Of a DNA stretch of 64,000 nt, positions 1-11,568 are shown in pieces. The first letter of the stretch is position 1. Each line of letters opens with the position of its first letter. Made by a program: the position numbers and the translations under genes. The notes under the pieces are model-generated. The model was not told the origin of the DNA. It worked only from the letters and a program-made list of their open reading frames with translations, and did not search any database. The stretch is from the NCBI GenBank assembly GCA_029204225.1, contig CM055108.1, positions 13,515,955 to 13,579,954 of the forward strand. Reading direction: 5' to 3'. The DNA is from Diphasiastrum complanatum (Eukaryota > Streptophyta > Lycopodiopsida > Lycopodiales > Lycopodiaceae).

Positions 1-1225
1 TGCACTTGTTTTCTTTTGTTGCATGTTGTAAAAACTTTATGCATGTCACTAAATCACAGCGCGTGCGATTTCCTTTCAGTAGCATATCAATTTTCATTTG
101 CATGTTGTTGTATTCTACCTATGATAATGAATAGTCGCTTGCATGTCAATTGAATGACATTGATAACTAATTTCCTGCCTAGATCTCTATTGCAGCATAC
201 CAGAATAGGCTTCAAGACTTGGAATCCAAACTAGAACCACATAACATTTATACATGAAACAATAACTTGCCTTTTGATAAACAGACACTGGCCTTAAGCA
301 GTCTTGTTTTTATCTGGAGCATTTCTTTTTTGAGGAAAAACCTTCTGAGCAGCCATGTACTACAAAGAACATAATGCAACTATGTTTGTTGACTGACTGT
401 AAGTCAATTTTCATAAGCGTGAAACTACCAGCCAAACATATTTGTCAAGAGATTGTAATTAGTCTATGAGAAGGCTGATTTTTTATGGATGAAAACCTTA
501 GCAGCAAACTGGTGAAACCCTCCAATATTACGGAATTAGAACAAAAAGAGGTTCTTGATGTGTATGAGAGCTTGTGTACTCATGAGATGAGGATTCTCAG
601 AACAAAATTTATCATGCACAGATCCATTGACTTCTAATTGTTATTTACATGTATCTCTGAAAATAGCAAACTTTGTCAAGAGATACAGGCCACCCTTGAA
701 AAATCATCCAGAAGCTAGAAAATTGTGACTGCCATAAGCACTCTTCACAATAGCTACACTGTTCACAATAGCTACAAAGTTATGTTCTCTGCAGATGTTA
801 AGGTTTTGACATAAACGAACCAGGTACTGAACTACTTAAAAATCCTTCCATCAAATCCAACGAAATAAACTTCAAAATCAAATGAATGACAGATACATTC
901 CTAGAACATGTGGGGTTCATCGTCCAGTATAATTCGAGAGGACTTCTAGCACCTGATAAGTAAATATAGAGTTTGTGATAAGCAAGAACTCCTCTGGTGT
1001 AATACCATCACCACGCTGTCAATGATACTAAACATTGTCCTTGAAAAACTATGATCTGCCAACAAGAAATGTTTCTGATAAGCTTGTCGATGAACCTTTC
1101 TATGTTCAGCAGCATCCTCAGGAAGCCCAATTGATAGGAAGGGTTATTTCTTCTTTCTATTTCTCTACTCAATCGATGAGAATTTTTCTTAAAGAGGAGA
1201 CCATGCAAAACATGTGGTGTGGCTA
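1..1225. other. Region 3' of the GRAS gene, no gene seen
   Basis: This AT-rich stretch lies downstream of the minus-strand GRAS gene. The open frames on either strand are short, overlap each other and show no recognisable domain. Part of it close to 1225 must be GRAS 3' UTR. I see no retroelement coding motif, no LTR-type terminal repeat and no RNA gene. Confidence 0.5.
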
Positions 1226-3505
1226 CTAATCACGTGGCTTCCAAGTTGTTAAGGCATTCAAGACCCTGTTTTTCCACCCAAGCAACATCCAATTACCGTC
1301 CTGACCTATACCATGGTCTTTGTGGAATGAACTCAACATAGCACGTGCCTTTCCATAGATCTCTGGATTCAGTGGCATCTGTTCAAATCCTGCCCTCAAT
1401 GTACGAGTCTCCCAGTGCTTATAGGATTCTGCTCTTTCTACTCTTTCATCACCTTCACAAGCAACAATGTTAAGAATCTCCCGAGACAATATTTGTTGCT
1501 CTACAAGCAGCCTCTCAGGGTGTTCAGATGGGATAGATGCATCAATGGCATCAAAAATAGATCCATAAAAAGAGAGAGCCTCAGAGAAGCGAGTGAGAAA
1601 AAATGGCGAGTTGTAACAGCCATTTAAAACTCCTTGGACGAAAACTTTTGGGTTCATGCTCCGAATCCTGCTCAATACTATCTTCCTTGGACTCTCAACT
1701 TTTACACTTTCATCATAAAGATGGCGGAGCCTGAATAGGCAGTTAACTACCAGTACCTCATCCTGCCTGAGGAACAAAGAGGAAGGATACACATTTTCCC
1801 AGTTAGTTGCCAAGCCATTGTACTCAAAAGGTACTCCCGATGACCTGGCATACTCTTCCAGCCTTCTTCCTGTATCTTCAACTCTTTCTGCTGGCTTGAG
1901 GCCAGGCTCCGGGAATTCTATGCCTGTGATGCGTAGATGGGGTGGGCCACCTGGCCTCGAACCCAATGCCTTGATCAGACATGGCCATGGGAATCCGTAT
2001 CGAATGCCATAGTCAACGATATGAAGCTTTCCTGCTCCCTCGCATGCATCAAGAATTATTTGATTAGAGAAATAGTGAGATATTCTTATATTTGGATGGT
2101 TACTGACAAACAAATAGAAGGCCTTGAGCATCTCAGCAGCAGATGGCGGCGTGCTCCTCAGCAGAGCAGAGTAAAGCAAGGCACCTGTACCCGTAATTCG
2201 AGCTGCCAATCCCTCCACAAAATGATGGGCTAAGCGTTGTGAACTATCCCCATAAGCTGATGCTCTTTCCCTTATTTCATTTGCAAGCTTGTAAGCTGTA
2301 GTTATGTCATCTGCAGCAATGGCCTTTGCACACTCTATTAACATAGACTTCAATTTGATTTTGTTCTGTTTTTCCATGGCTCTTCGTTTTTCTAGCCCCT
2401 CTGAAGTTTCCTCATTTCTTTGAAACATTCTTGAGCCTTCAGAGCTCCCCAGTGCCCGAGGACAACCATCCCAACTAGGTTTCTTGATGTATGCAGGACA
2501 TGAATCTGCCTGCTTTGCACCGTGTGTCAATATTCCATTCTCTGGACAAGGAAACAAAGATGCTAACCTTTTAGGGGATTCTTCTGATCCTAAATCAAAA
2601 CTCTTGTCATCACTCTCAAGTTCACCTGATTCGTGAGCAGCAACTTTTTCTTGAATGAAACGAATTAGTTCCTCGTCCGAATCAAAAGAATCCTCCAGAA
2701 TGTTATTGAGTCGACTTGACTCAGCAGATGATCCACCTGGTCGCTTGGGTAGCATGCTGCTCGAGGAGATCGAACGACTTTCTGAACTGGATTTCATGCC
2801 GCTCGAGGAAATTGAGTATCCTTCTCGATCGGATTTCGGATACCGTTCAGAAGACAAAGCAACTTTCTCAAAATTATTTACCAGATTGACATGTTCTTGC
2901 GTTGTTTCCTGCATGAAGCTTCCAACGTTATGAGAGTGAGAAGTTGATACCTCTTCAAAGGGGGATGGCTCAGTTAAAAGATTGGTAAGATCCTGGGCCA
3001 TAGCCTGATATGTGTTGTAGTTATTTAACACGCATGTTCGATCCTCTGTATCCTCTTCCATCATATCTGAAATATAATTGAGCACGGGGTCGCTCAAAGG
3101 ATCCGCTTCTTCTGCTTCTGAAACCCTAAGGCCAGATTCTAGCTGCCATCCCGTGCCTGTCGAAAAGAAAGGCTGGATAGGGAAAGGATATACGGGACTA
3201 GTCACTTGTTGATCCTCAAAAATAGGCATTCCATGTTGCAGCCAAGCTGGCTGAAACTCTAAGGCCGGAGCAAATTCTTCTGCATCCATGCTTCCTTCTC
3301 GGCTGTCAGCCGGAATCCCAGCCCTCCAGCTCGGTGCCACTGCCATACCCAGAGATGTCGAGGCAGCTTCCATCGCAATGCACTCATCACGTACGTTACT
3401 GTTATGCATATACATTCCCCAATCTTCTGCAGCTGGAACACTCTCCATTGCTGATTTGTTCTCACTAACATACAAACCCTCCAAAGATGTAATCCCTTTC
3501 AACAC
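1226..3505 (-). CDS. SCL: GRAS-family transcriptional regulator, LISCL (SCL9/14/33-like) type
   Basis: A single open frame of 759 codons encodes a full-length GRAS protein, a plant-specific nuclear regulator that usually acts as a cofactor of DNA-binding factors. Seen: the GRAS domain spans about residues 387-757. LHRI begins at LIECAKAIAADD (389-400), the VHIID-type motif is LHIVDYGIRYGFPW (494-507), then LHRII, a PFYRE-type block (NSPFFLTRFSEAL, 632-644) and a SAW block ending in LNALTTW near the C-terminus. The N-terminal half is acidic and serine-rich with DPVLNYISDMMEED (139-152), the conserved motif of the LISCL subgroup, whose members activate stress and detoxification genes. Length fits LISCL proteins (roughly 650-770). 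No intron interrupts the frame, as is usual. The first ATG is used; Met20 is an alternative start. No lesions are visible, so I regard it as functional. Confidence 0.93.
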   Translation of the reverse strand: MLKGITSLEGLYVSENKSAMESVPAAEDWGMYMHNSNVRDECIAMEAASTSLGMAVAPSWRAGIPADSREGSMDAEEFAPALEFQPAWLQHGMPIFEDQQVTSPVYPFPIQPFFSTGTGWQLESGLRVSEAEEADPLSDPVLNYISDMMEEDTEDRTCVLNNYNTYQAMAQDLTNLLTEPSPFEEVSTSHSHNVGSFMQETTQEHVNLVNNFEKVALSSERYPKSDREGYSISSSGMKSSSESRSISSSSMLPKRPGGSSAESSRLNNILEDSFDSDEELIRFIQEKVAAHESGELESDDKSFDLGSEESPKRLASLFPCPENGILTHGAKQADSCPAYIKKPSWDGCPRALGSSEGSRMFQRNEETSEGLEKRRAMEKQNKIKLKSMLIECAKAIAADDITTAYKLANEIRERASAYGDSSQRLAHHFVEGLAARITGTGALLYSALLRSTPPSAAEMLKAFYLFVSNHPNIRISHYFSNQIILDACEGAGKLHIVDYGIRYGFPWPCLIKALGSRPGGPPHLRITGIEFPEPGLKPAERVEDTGRRLEEYARSSGVPFEYNGLATNWENVYPSSLFLRQDEVLVVNCLFRLRHLYDESVKVESPRKIVLSRIRSMNPKVFVQGVLNGCYNSPFFLTRFSEALSFYGSIFDAIDASIPSEHPERLLVEQQILSREILNIVACEGDERVERAESYKHWETRTLRAGFEQMPLNPEIYGKARAMLSSFHKDHGIGQDGNWMLLGWKNRVLNALTTWKPRD

Positions 3506-3590
3506 TTATCTATCACAACTATCGGAGAATCGCCCCTCCCAAACAGCCATCCAAGCATACCAAATAGAACGGCAAAGAATTCTCAAACAA

Positions 3591-3719
3591 GAAAGCAACA
3601 AATTGGGTTAACAGGACCTAAGCTTCACTCACCCCTGACCTTCAGCTATGCCCAGAAAGCAACAAAATTGGGTTAACAGGACCTAAGCTTCACGTACCCC
3701 TGATCTTCAGCTATGCGGA
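3591..3719. repeat. 64-bp tandem duplication upstream of the GRAS gene
   Basis: Two adjacent imperfect copies, 3591-3654 and 3655-3719. Each begins gaaagcaacaaa, contains ttgggttaacagg and ends near cagctatgc. They differ by a few bases and a 1-bp indel. The array lies 85-215 bp upstream of the GRAS start codon, in the presumed 5' UTR or core promoter. Confidence 0.85.
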
Positions 3720-4679
3720 TAAGCTTCTGACAACAATCTGGTGTTTTGATCACATCTATTACAAGAACAGTGCAGAAAAACACATAATAGTGCTATATTT
3801 GACGCTACCAAAACCTTGCGGAGCACGCAAGCAACCATGAGCGGCTCTTCTTCATCCCCTCCTCAGCCCTTTGGCCATAAGATCGGAGGATCGCCATCAT
3901 CGCCATCGCTATCTCCTGTGCGCGTGGAGTCTGGAATTCTACGAGCAGCAGCAGCAAAGGAAAAGGGCAGGAAAGGCCATCGCCATAGCCTGCCTATCTC
4001 TCCGCCTTCGGGTTTTCAAAATGACAGGTACAAGGCCGTCGTCCGGGAACTTTTGGCCTTCACTCGAAATTTCTAGAAATTCTAATTTTAATTTAATTTT
4101 GCTTTATTTTATTTTATCTAAGGACAACATAAACACACTTGGGCATGTAAAAAGTAGATACCAGGTCAACCCTTATTCCAGCACACACACCTGCATTATG
4201 GGGCCTCTTTCGGTTCTCATTAGAGAGTGCACCCTCGAGGCACTGCTGCTGCACAGGTTTCACACCATCCAAGGGAAAAGATATATTTTTTTTCCCTTAG
4301 CTTCATCCAAGTGGGACCAGCACTACAGGTGCCGTGGAGTGCGCTCCTTAAGCATTCTCGGCTTTTTCTTTTGGACACCCACATGCAAATAAAGGCAATG
4401 TGGGACCTTCTTACGTAAACTTAGAGACCGTTTTGAGCTAAATGCTCGATGATGTGGCATAGGAAGATTCCAGAGGGAGTTGTAGTTTGCACACCCACCC
4501 ATTCAACATCTAAAGTTTATGTGAAATGTGATCAGGAGTGTATTTGGAAGTTGTTGGAATTATTCATGGTGTCCCAAAGACATTGGTGGGCACCAACAAA
4601 GAATTGGCCTTCATGCTTTTCATTAAATGCATATTATATTTGACATAAACTTTAAACTTAGAAAAAAAAAATTATATAT
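3720..4679. other. Upstream region of the GRAS gene, no supported gene
   Basis: This holds the presumed GRAS promoter side. A plus-strand frame at 3816-4076 (86 codons) is rich in Ser, Pro and Ala with no recognisable domain, and I treat it as chance coding in a GC-richer patch. From about 4080 the sequence is AT-rich. The 5' limit of the LINE-like remnant that follows is unclear and may start within this stretch. Confidence 0.4.
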
Positions 4680-5388
4680 TTTGGATGGTATCACTCTTGC
4701 AATACCCAAGTGGGTAGTTTTACAAGTTGATGTTGCTAATGCTTTCAACATTGCGTCTCGAGCACTTATCTTTCAAGAACTTCATGGTGCTCAAGATACA
4801 CTAGCCATGCTTCTATTCTAAATATTCTCCTTTATACTTTAGTCTTGCTTTTCATACAGGTGATGCTATCATCATTTATTTTGTTGAGGAAACTCAACAG
4901 GGGGAGACCTCTCTTTGCTTTGACACATTATCGTGCCTTGCGTGCTCCTACTACAACTTTTTCCTCCTGTTTATTCCCCTCTATTGCAGATGATACACAT
5001 ATTGTGGGGCCTGCTAGTGAAGTCGTGTCTATGTTTTTGCATTTCTCAGTTTAGCTTTCTTCTATTGGGCTTATGGTGAACAGGTCTAAGTGTGTAGCTT
5101 GGTGCCCAAAGGATTTCCAACAGATATCTCCTTACGTGCAGGTTTCATTACTCCTCATCATGGCATTAAGGCACTTGGTGTTCTCCTAGGTTTGTCATTT
5201 CATTTATGGAGGATGCTCTGGATGAATTTTCTCATCATTCTGATATGTTGCCAAAGCTTGGAAATTCTCATATCGCATTCGGAATTCTCACTCAGTGTTT
5301 TGCCCAACGTCTTGGCTATCTTCTACATTGTATTTCTCCTTTACCTATATCATTACTTCGAGATTTTGATGATACTTTACTTGGCAAG
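4680..5388 (+). pseudogene. LINE-like reverse transcriptase remnant
   Basis: Fragments of one reverse transcriptase are readable in succession but in different frames. First comes a segment with VVLQVDVANAFNIASRAL (catalytic Asp of the first RT block, about 4710-4760). Next is a segment with FALTHYRALRA followed by SIADDTHIVGP (the [YF]xDD-equivalent block, about 4912-5020). Last is FGILTQCFAQRLGYLLH with the downstream thumb-like region (to about 5390). Order and spacing match a non-LTR (LINE-type) RT rather than copia or gypsy, whose box reads YVDD or YxDD in another context. Frameshifts and stops make it inactive. The frame ends abruptly where a solo LTR begins at 5389. Confidence 0.7.
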
Positions 5389-5866
5389 TGTCGCGAACAA
5401 TTCGCAAAACACAAAGCTGAGACGAAGAGATGAATTGTCGCGAATTATTCGCGAATAGATTTTATTCGAGCCTAGAAACAGAGCGTCTATTTGAATATCA
5501 ACCGTCGTAAACGGTTAGATATCTACTGTTACAGCATTAAAAGGCCAAAAGGCCTGTAAATAAAAGGCCAGAAGACCTGTCTTGTAACAATATAAATACA
5601 TGTGCACTACTCCTTGTAATCAACTCACTCAATCAGAGACACAACAACGAGATAAGACAGCAAGAGATGTGTATTGATGAATCAGATTCAGAGTTATAAA
5701 ATTTGTTTTTGATCAATAGTTTCTTATTGTCTAAATGGTCTTAAGTTGTCTCATACTTCGCATATAGTATCTTACTTCGGCATATAATTTCCGCATGCAT
5801 ATTCAATCAGAATAAATATTGTTCTATTAGTACATAGATCAGTTAAAATTACGATTGAAGACGCCT
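5389..5866 (+). repeat. Truncated solo LTR, same family as element C3
   Basis: From tgtcgcgaacaattcgc the sequence is the reverse complement of the LTRs at 47839-48306 and 51075-51658. Shared blocks include gttagatatctactgttac, ataaaaggcc, tataaatacatgtgcacta and caatcagagacacaaca. The tataaata block followed by the chromosome-wide shared segment looks like the TATA box and U3/R region. Homology stops around 5866 (cgattgaagacg) before the LTR 3' end, so the copy is 3' truncated, and no internal element sequence follows. It interrupts the LINE-like remnant. Confidence 0.8.
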
Positions 5867-6392
5867 TTTTTTTTTTGTCATTTTGATTTTATTGTCTCTC
5901 CTTTTCATATGTTTATGTCACTTTAAGATTTTGTTGATATTTTTGGAATTAATTGACTCGAAAATCAATAAAGCATAGAACTCTTTCAAAATATGTACTT
6001 ATGCACATGGATAACACGTCAAAGCAATAAATAGTTCGTTGGGTTAAGTGTGCTATCACAAGTGGTGATTCCTATGAACATATACATTCTTTGAGATATG
6101 ATTTGGCACCGAAATGATAAAACTATGCGAAATATTATTGTCTTGCCTTTTCATATGTTTTTGTCAAGAAAAATTTTTGTTGGAAATTTTTGGACTACAA
6201 CTTGAAAATCAATAAAGCATAGAACTCCTTCAAAAATTACATGTTCAACTCAACCATTGACAATCATGCCATGCAAGTAGTGATCCACATACTTACATTC
6301 CCGTGTGTGTGCATGACAATGCCACTCCAAGTCACCGCATTGCCAAAATCTTCAATGTCTAGGTTATTAAACTGACAAAAATTGCAATTTAT
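5867..6392. repeat. AT-rich region with a dispersed direct duplication
   Basis: No gene seen. About 100 bp at 5891-5990 recurs imperfectly at 6137-6235. Both copies contain ccttttcatatgttt, then a ttgaaaatcaat-type block, then aaagcatagaactc. The copies are about 245 bp apart. Confidence 0.6.
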
Positions 6393-8578
6393 TTACTCGC
6401 AAAATTTCTGAACTCGTTGCAAGCACTCTTCTGGACAAAGCATATCATCATCGATCTCATCATCTACTCTAAAAACAATGCCATTATACTCAAACTCAAG
6501 AATGTCAAAAAACTGCCCTAATGTTTTAGCTAAACTACATGAAATTTCATCTTTACGATAATAAAATAAATCGCACAACTCAAATATAGTTAGATAACTA
6601 TCATTATCTATGTAATATTTAGGTAAATAAAAGAATGAGCAAAAATAAATTTCATTTGATTCATCCACAACATTTTTTATCTCTCCTAAAAATGCAGATC
6701 GATTATCAATTGGGTTTATTATAGTAATTTATGTTAGTTTCTTCAAGAAACTTGACTATATCCTTTAGCTTCTACTGTCGTGAAGAGGAGGGAGGTGAAG
6801 TCTACATGGAGCTTGTGGCATCCACTTATCTGGGATCAAAATAATCAAATATAATACAAATGCTAATTGATATTCAACTAATCTACACTTTTTGTGGCAA
6901 AATTGGCAATAACCTGAGAACTTAATTTTTGCATAATTTGTAAATAATCCATCCAATCTATTTTTCAAATGGCTTTCAATATGCTTGACAATATCAATGT
7001 AATGTACAAAAGTCATAGTGTCAAATGTTTGCAAGGGCAATGTAACAAAACTTTGCAAGGGCAATGTAACAAAACTATCAAATATCTTGTAAGGCTCATA
7101 AAATATATGCCTATTTTGATGGGCAGTAGCAAAAACATGAAAAAAAAAGACAAAAACAAAGATATGAAGTACTCCCTAGTTTCAGTAATACCAAAATCAT
7201 CGAGAAATGAAGATAGCACGATATCCGGATCAAACCTATAGGAAGCTAAAGACATTGTAGAAAAGGTATTAATTTTTTCTTTAAAAAAATACCAAATTAA
7301 CTATTTGTACCTATGTGCAATGATCAAAAGTAGCATAAGGATTCAAGAAACTACGCACAAGAGCAATATGTATGTTTTAAACACAAGTAGAAGTGAAAAA
7401 ATTACTAAAAATGTTATATTCACCTTGAACAATAATTTATACACAATCTGATTTAATCTCCAGGGTCACCATTATGGATTAACAGATAAATGCACTACGA
7501 AAAGTTAGAATATTTCTGCCACACCACAACTTTACAATTGTACAACCAAAAATAGTTTTTAAAAAAAGAATATTTGATGGCGAATATTCCTAGAGAATAT
7601 TTGAAAAGCATATATCGAACTTGTGCAGAGAACAGATTGTGTGACATCCGTCTATTTTATTGTGTGCACATATTTGATACTGTTTCTGCATTAAGCTAAA
7701 CTAGACCAAAACACGTTAACTAAACTTTACTATGCGTCGACCAACAAACGATATATAAAAGAATTTTATAATTCATTTTGCACTTGCACTAGTAGAGGAT
7801 AGTGTAGTTTTGTGGATTTATAAAAAAAAAATTATGTTCTGTTTTGCTTTCTTGAGCTTAGCAAACGTGTGTTTAGTGTCATTTTAGAGTGCTTAGTGGT
7901 TTTTCGATGTCTCTATGGCTAGAGACAAAATTATGGCTAGGATGAAGCAAACAACAAGGGTGCATGGTAGGATCAGAATTATTGTGCAATAGCTGCAGAC
8001 TATTAAACCATGGTATAAGTTAACAACTATCCAATTCAAATAAAGAAAAATAAAGACAACAAATATCACAATAATACTCAAACCTCAAACGGGTATCCAA
8101 CTTCTGTGACATCATAACCATTGAACTATCTATATGGATCCCACCCCCAAAATTGTGTAGTTCTCCTTTTGACATTATAGAAAAAAAAACATACATGGAC
8201 CAACAAGAAATTCTATTTAGACTGATTTCAAAACCAAATTGCAATGAGAACAATGTGTACTTATCGACAAGCATTTTTTGCATAGTTTCCTCGACCAAAC
8301 ATTCTAGCCAAGTCTCCATAGCTATCCAAATTCTATAGTTTTTATCACCACTTGGCACTCCAAATTGAGCACACATAGGGGTGAGACTTATTGTAAATAC
8401 TAGAGCATCTCAAAACATGAAATTTTTCCATACCGAAAGAACATCCTAAACCTTGCAGTTCTATATTAACAACTTTCTCTGACAAATATTGTCCCAAACT
8501 CAAATTTACCATCCCAAGGAGCTTTCTCATTTTATTGATCCACTTGTAGTGAACTACAACTTCAGCATCTTTAACCAA
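6393..8578 (-). other. Cluster of minus-strand open segments, unidentified
   Basis: Several minus-strand open segments follow one another in descending order: 8578-8345 (77 codons), 8376-8020 (118), 7255-7013 (80), 7064-6765 (99) and 6668-6393 (91, acidic, with DDEIDDDMLC near its end). They lack transposon motifs and read more like ordinary protein than the surrounding noise. They could be exons of an eroded host gene, but I recognise no family and find no convincing complete splice set. Chance open reading in AT-rich DNA is the alternative, and I consider it at least as likely. Confidence 0.25.
7028..7075. repeat. Perfect 24-bp tandem duplication
   Basis: Two identical units, 7028-7051 and 7052-7075, each starting tttgcaagggcaatg. 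The unit is a multiple of three, so it would insert eight codons in any frame crossing it. Confidence 0.9.
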
Positions 8579-9434
8579 TTTATGTTTTTTATCGACACCA
8601 ACATTAAAGCTAGTTGAAAAACCGAAGCTCTAGATTCTCATTTGAAACAAGTGAGCTAATGCTACAAGGAATATGATAAAAGTATAATTGACCCCAAATA
8701 GAACTCAATGTGAAGAATTGTAAATGTCATCTATGTTGAGTCTAGGGGTGCAATAAATTTTTCTATGTCCATCTATGTGCGAGTAGGTGATAGGGCCAAT
8801 TTTGGCTTAGGAGGCAACTCGAGTAAGTACACTTGTATTTCCATGATTAGGCCCAAAGTAACATTTGATGTGGCTCGAGCTAGCCTAGGCTTGCTACAGT
8901 GTCAAGATTAGGTTGGATATGTGACTCGTACCTATGTTTGTTGTTATGAGATCTAGTGACCAATCAGAAGAGGAATTTTCACCAATTTGGTCCAATCAAG
9001 TTTGAGGACTCATAAGTCACTCAACCAATCATATTTAGAGGAGGAGAAAAAGGGGTCCAATGAAAATCAAGCGCTCCCTACCTCGAGTTCATATTAGAGG
9101 ATGTGATAGGTTTATTTGTACTTGAGAATTTTGGAGTTAATGAGGGTTTTTACATTTTAAGTCAAATTGGCTTTCTCTCTCTACCCGAGTTTTGGTTGTT
9201 GGTTTCTCTCTCTACCAGAGAGCAAGGCTTTTCCACACTTAGTTTTTTCTTTCACAAGTCTCCACACATGTGAATGTACTTTTATGTTTGATATATGCAT
9301 GTTACAAGTGCTCTTGCCTTAGATTTGTGAGGTAGATCTTTGATTTCAATCTATGCTTGATCTTTGTGCAATCACCAAGTTTTAGGAGATCATAATCACG
9401 CTTTTGGGCACTCCTACATGTGTGAAATTTAGCA
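8579..9434 (+). repeat. Probable 5' LTR region of copia fragment C4 (start undefined)
   Basis: The sequence ends in agca at 9434, immediately before a consensus primer-binding site, so its 3' part is the 3' end of an LTR. There is no matching second LTR in the window, so the 5' limit cannot be set. A TG at about 9110 after a short purine run is one possible start. No coding frame is supported. Confidence 0.5.
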
Positions 9435-9447
9435 TGGTATCAGAGCC
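9435..9447 (+). other. Primer-binding site of copia C4
   Basis: The sequence tggtatcagagcc matches the 3' end complement of initiator methionine tRNA, used to prime minus-strand DNA synthesis in plant copia elements. It lies directly after an LTR-like ...CA end. Confidence 0.85.
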
Positions 9448-10165
9448 TACCTAACATATCCATGCAAAGATCAAGAGTGGTGAAAATTTTGCCTTGAAAT
9501 CAAGATCTAGAGAGTGTAGTTGCATCTCCTTTGCTATCTTTGAGATTTTTGGATCAAGAAGGGTCATTATCACATTGATTGGACCTGATCTGGTACTATA
9601 TAGAATTTAGTGCTAAGAAATGTGTGAGGATCAACCAGCTTTGACTTTTTGGTTCTCCTCCAATATAGATCCAAAATCCATGCTTGATAGCGAGTCTAGA
9701 AAGCTAGTAGAGTCAAGATTGTGTTGCAGTTTTGTTTCATATCAATGGGATGTGCCAATCAAAAGTTATAGCCAATTGAATCAAGTTGGGTAGGGCACCC
9801 AACTTGGTTAATCTCATTTTTTTTTTTGACTCATATCTTGCTTTTTGGTCCAAAAACTCAAGAAAAAGCTTGCCAATCTTGTCTATTTGATATCAGGACA
9901 ATTTTTTGAGGTCATATCCACATAGTTTTATACAATCCATTTGTATTTGAGTCATTTGTGGATGTTTTGAGTGCTTTCCACGTGCTTGAAAGATGTTGAC
10001 CCAAACTTTTTCCATACTTCACTGATTGAAAGTTTGATCTAGTTTGAGAGAGATTGGTAGAGCTAGTGAGATTGATCTCACACCTAGTCTTTAGATCCAT
10101 TATTGAGAGAGAAGCAAAACTTTGTAGTCCATTACAAGACATCTTTCCAAGTTTTCCTGGCATCC

Positions 10166-11396
10166 ATGGGATCCTTTCTCTTGGATCATAGTGAGAGATT
10201 ATCTACCTCCAATTACTCTATTTGGAAGGTAAGGATGGAGTCGATTTTGATCCTCCAAGATGTAATGGATATTGTCCTTGGACTTTCGGAGGAACCTCAT
10301 GTGATTCAAGAAGTCCAAAGGTACAAGAAAAGAGCTGGAATGGCTCTTCACTATATCAAGATGAATGTCTCTAATGAAGTTTTGAGATAAATTGGTGCTT
10401 GCACCTCGTCCAAGGAGGCTTGGGACACACTCAAAGCCATTATGAGGCCAAGAGTACCTCTAGAATCCTCAATCTAAGAAATAAAATCTTCCAAAGTTGT
10501 CAAAGGAGTGATGAGAGTGCTTCTAAGTATGTATTGGGAGTCAAAGACATCCATAGAGAGCTTGCATGCATTGGAGACCACATCAATCAAAGTGAGCTAG
10601 TGCAAGTCATCCTCAATGGCTTGAGAGATGAGTTTGATAATCTTGTCCAATCCTATGCCATCAAGGAAGAGCTACCAAGATTGGAGGCCTTGCAAGGTGT
10701 ACTTATTGCTGAAGGATGTAGACAAGAGAACAAGCTTATGAGGATGGACAAACTCTCAATCAATCATGATGGAGATGGAAAAGTCTTATTTGTCAAAGAC
10801 AAGCACAAAGGGAGGAGCAAAGGTCAACACCAACCATTTTTTCAAAGAAAAAGCAAAAGACAAGGACAAATATGGAGAGGAGGAGGATTCCTCTCAAGCT
10901 TCTACTTCAAAATTGAAGAAAAAAAAGATCAAGTGCTTCTTTTGTGGCAAGAAAGGCCATTGGGCCACTAATTGTTTCAAGAAGACGAACCAATTCAAGC
11001 AAGCCAACATCTCTAATGAGAAAGAAAGTGATGCAATTGCAAGTGATGGAGAAGGCTCTCTTATGGTATCAAGATTCTCTTCTTCTCCTTTCAAAAAGGA
11101 TGGCACATGGTATATTGATAGTGGAGCTTCATCTCATATGTGTAGCTCCAAGGACTCTTTTTCTTCTCTTATGCCTTATGAAGGAGTCAAGAAATCTATA
11201 GTCACTACAAATGATTGTGAATGCAAAATTGAAGGAGTAGAGAGTATTCCTTGAAAGTTGTATCTTCAAAAGTTCTTTCTCTTAATATTGTGTCTTTTGT
11301 TCCAAATCTCACTAAGAATCTCATAAGTGTTGGCTTGATAATGGCCTTGATGTCAAATTTCATATTGACACTTGTGTAATCAAGAAATATGCATAT
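10166..11396 (+). pseudogene. Copia C4 gag-protease fragment
   Basis: Starts at ATG 10166 with MGSFLLDHSERLSTSNYSIW, the N-terminus of copia gag (UBN2/gag-polypeptide type). Gag continues through changed frames near 10390-10450 and 10790. A CCHC zinc knuckle, CFFCGKKGHWATNC, lies at about 10930-10975. The aspartic protease core WYIDSGASSHM follows at about 11110-11140, and then the sequence running toward the pre-integrase domain, which carries a stop at 11252-11254. An early in-frame stop follows EVLR at 10388-10390. Homology stops near 11396, so integrase, reverse transcriptase and most of RNase H are missing. It is closely related in layout to C1 at 36736. Confidence 0.85.
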
Positions 11397-11399
11397 AGA

Positions 11400-11568
11400 T
11401 TTCAAATAATCATGTATTTCAACCACTCTAAAGAAGTAGAATTAGTTTGGTGTTCGACGCATGACCATGTGGTGAATATCTTCAATAAGCCTTTAGCAAA
11501 GGCAAGATTTTTGCATTTCAAATCATTGATGAATATGGTTGAGAATAAGCTTATTATCAAGGGGGGTA
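11400..11568 (+). pseudogene. Copia RNase H C-terminal scrap with polypurine tract
   Basis: A short frame reads through VELVWCSTHDHVVNIFNKPL, the end of copia RNase H (equivalent to ELVYCPTxDQVADIFTKPL-type ends). A G-rich polypurine tract (aaggggggt) follows near 11560, then an LTR-start-like sequence. It directly abuts the C4 protease region, so an internal deletion, or fusion with a second element, removed about 3 kb of pol. Confidence 0.75.

Noticed and set aside
3816-4076. Ser/Pro/Ala-rich 86-codon frame upstream of GRAS
   Set aside because: Low complexity, no homology I recognise, and it competes with an overlapping frame at 3871-4392.
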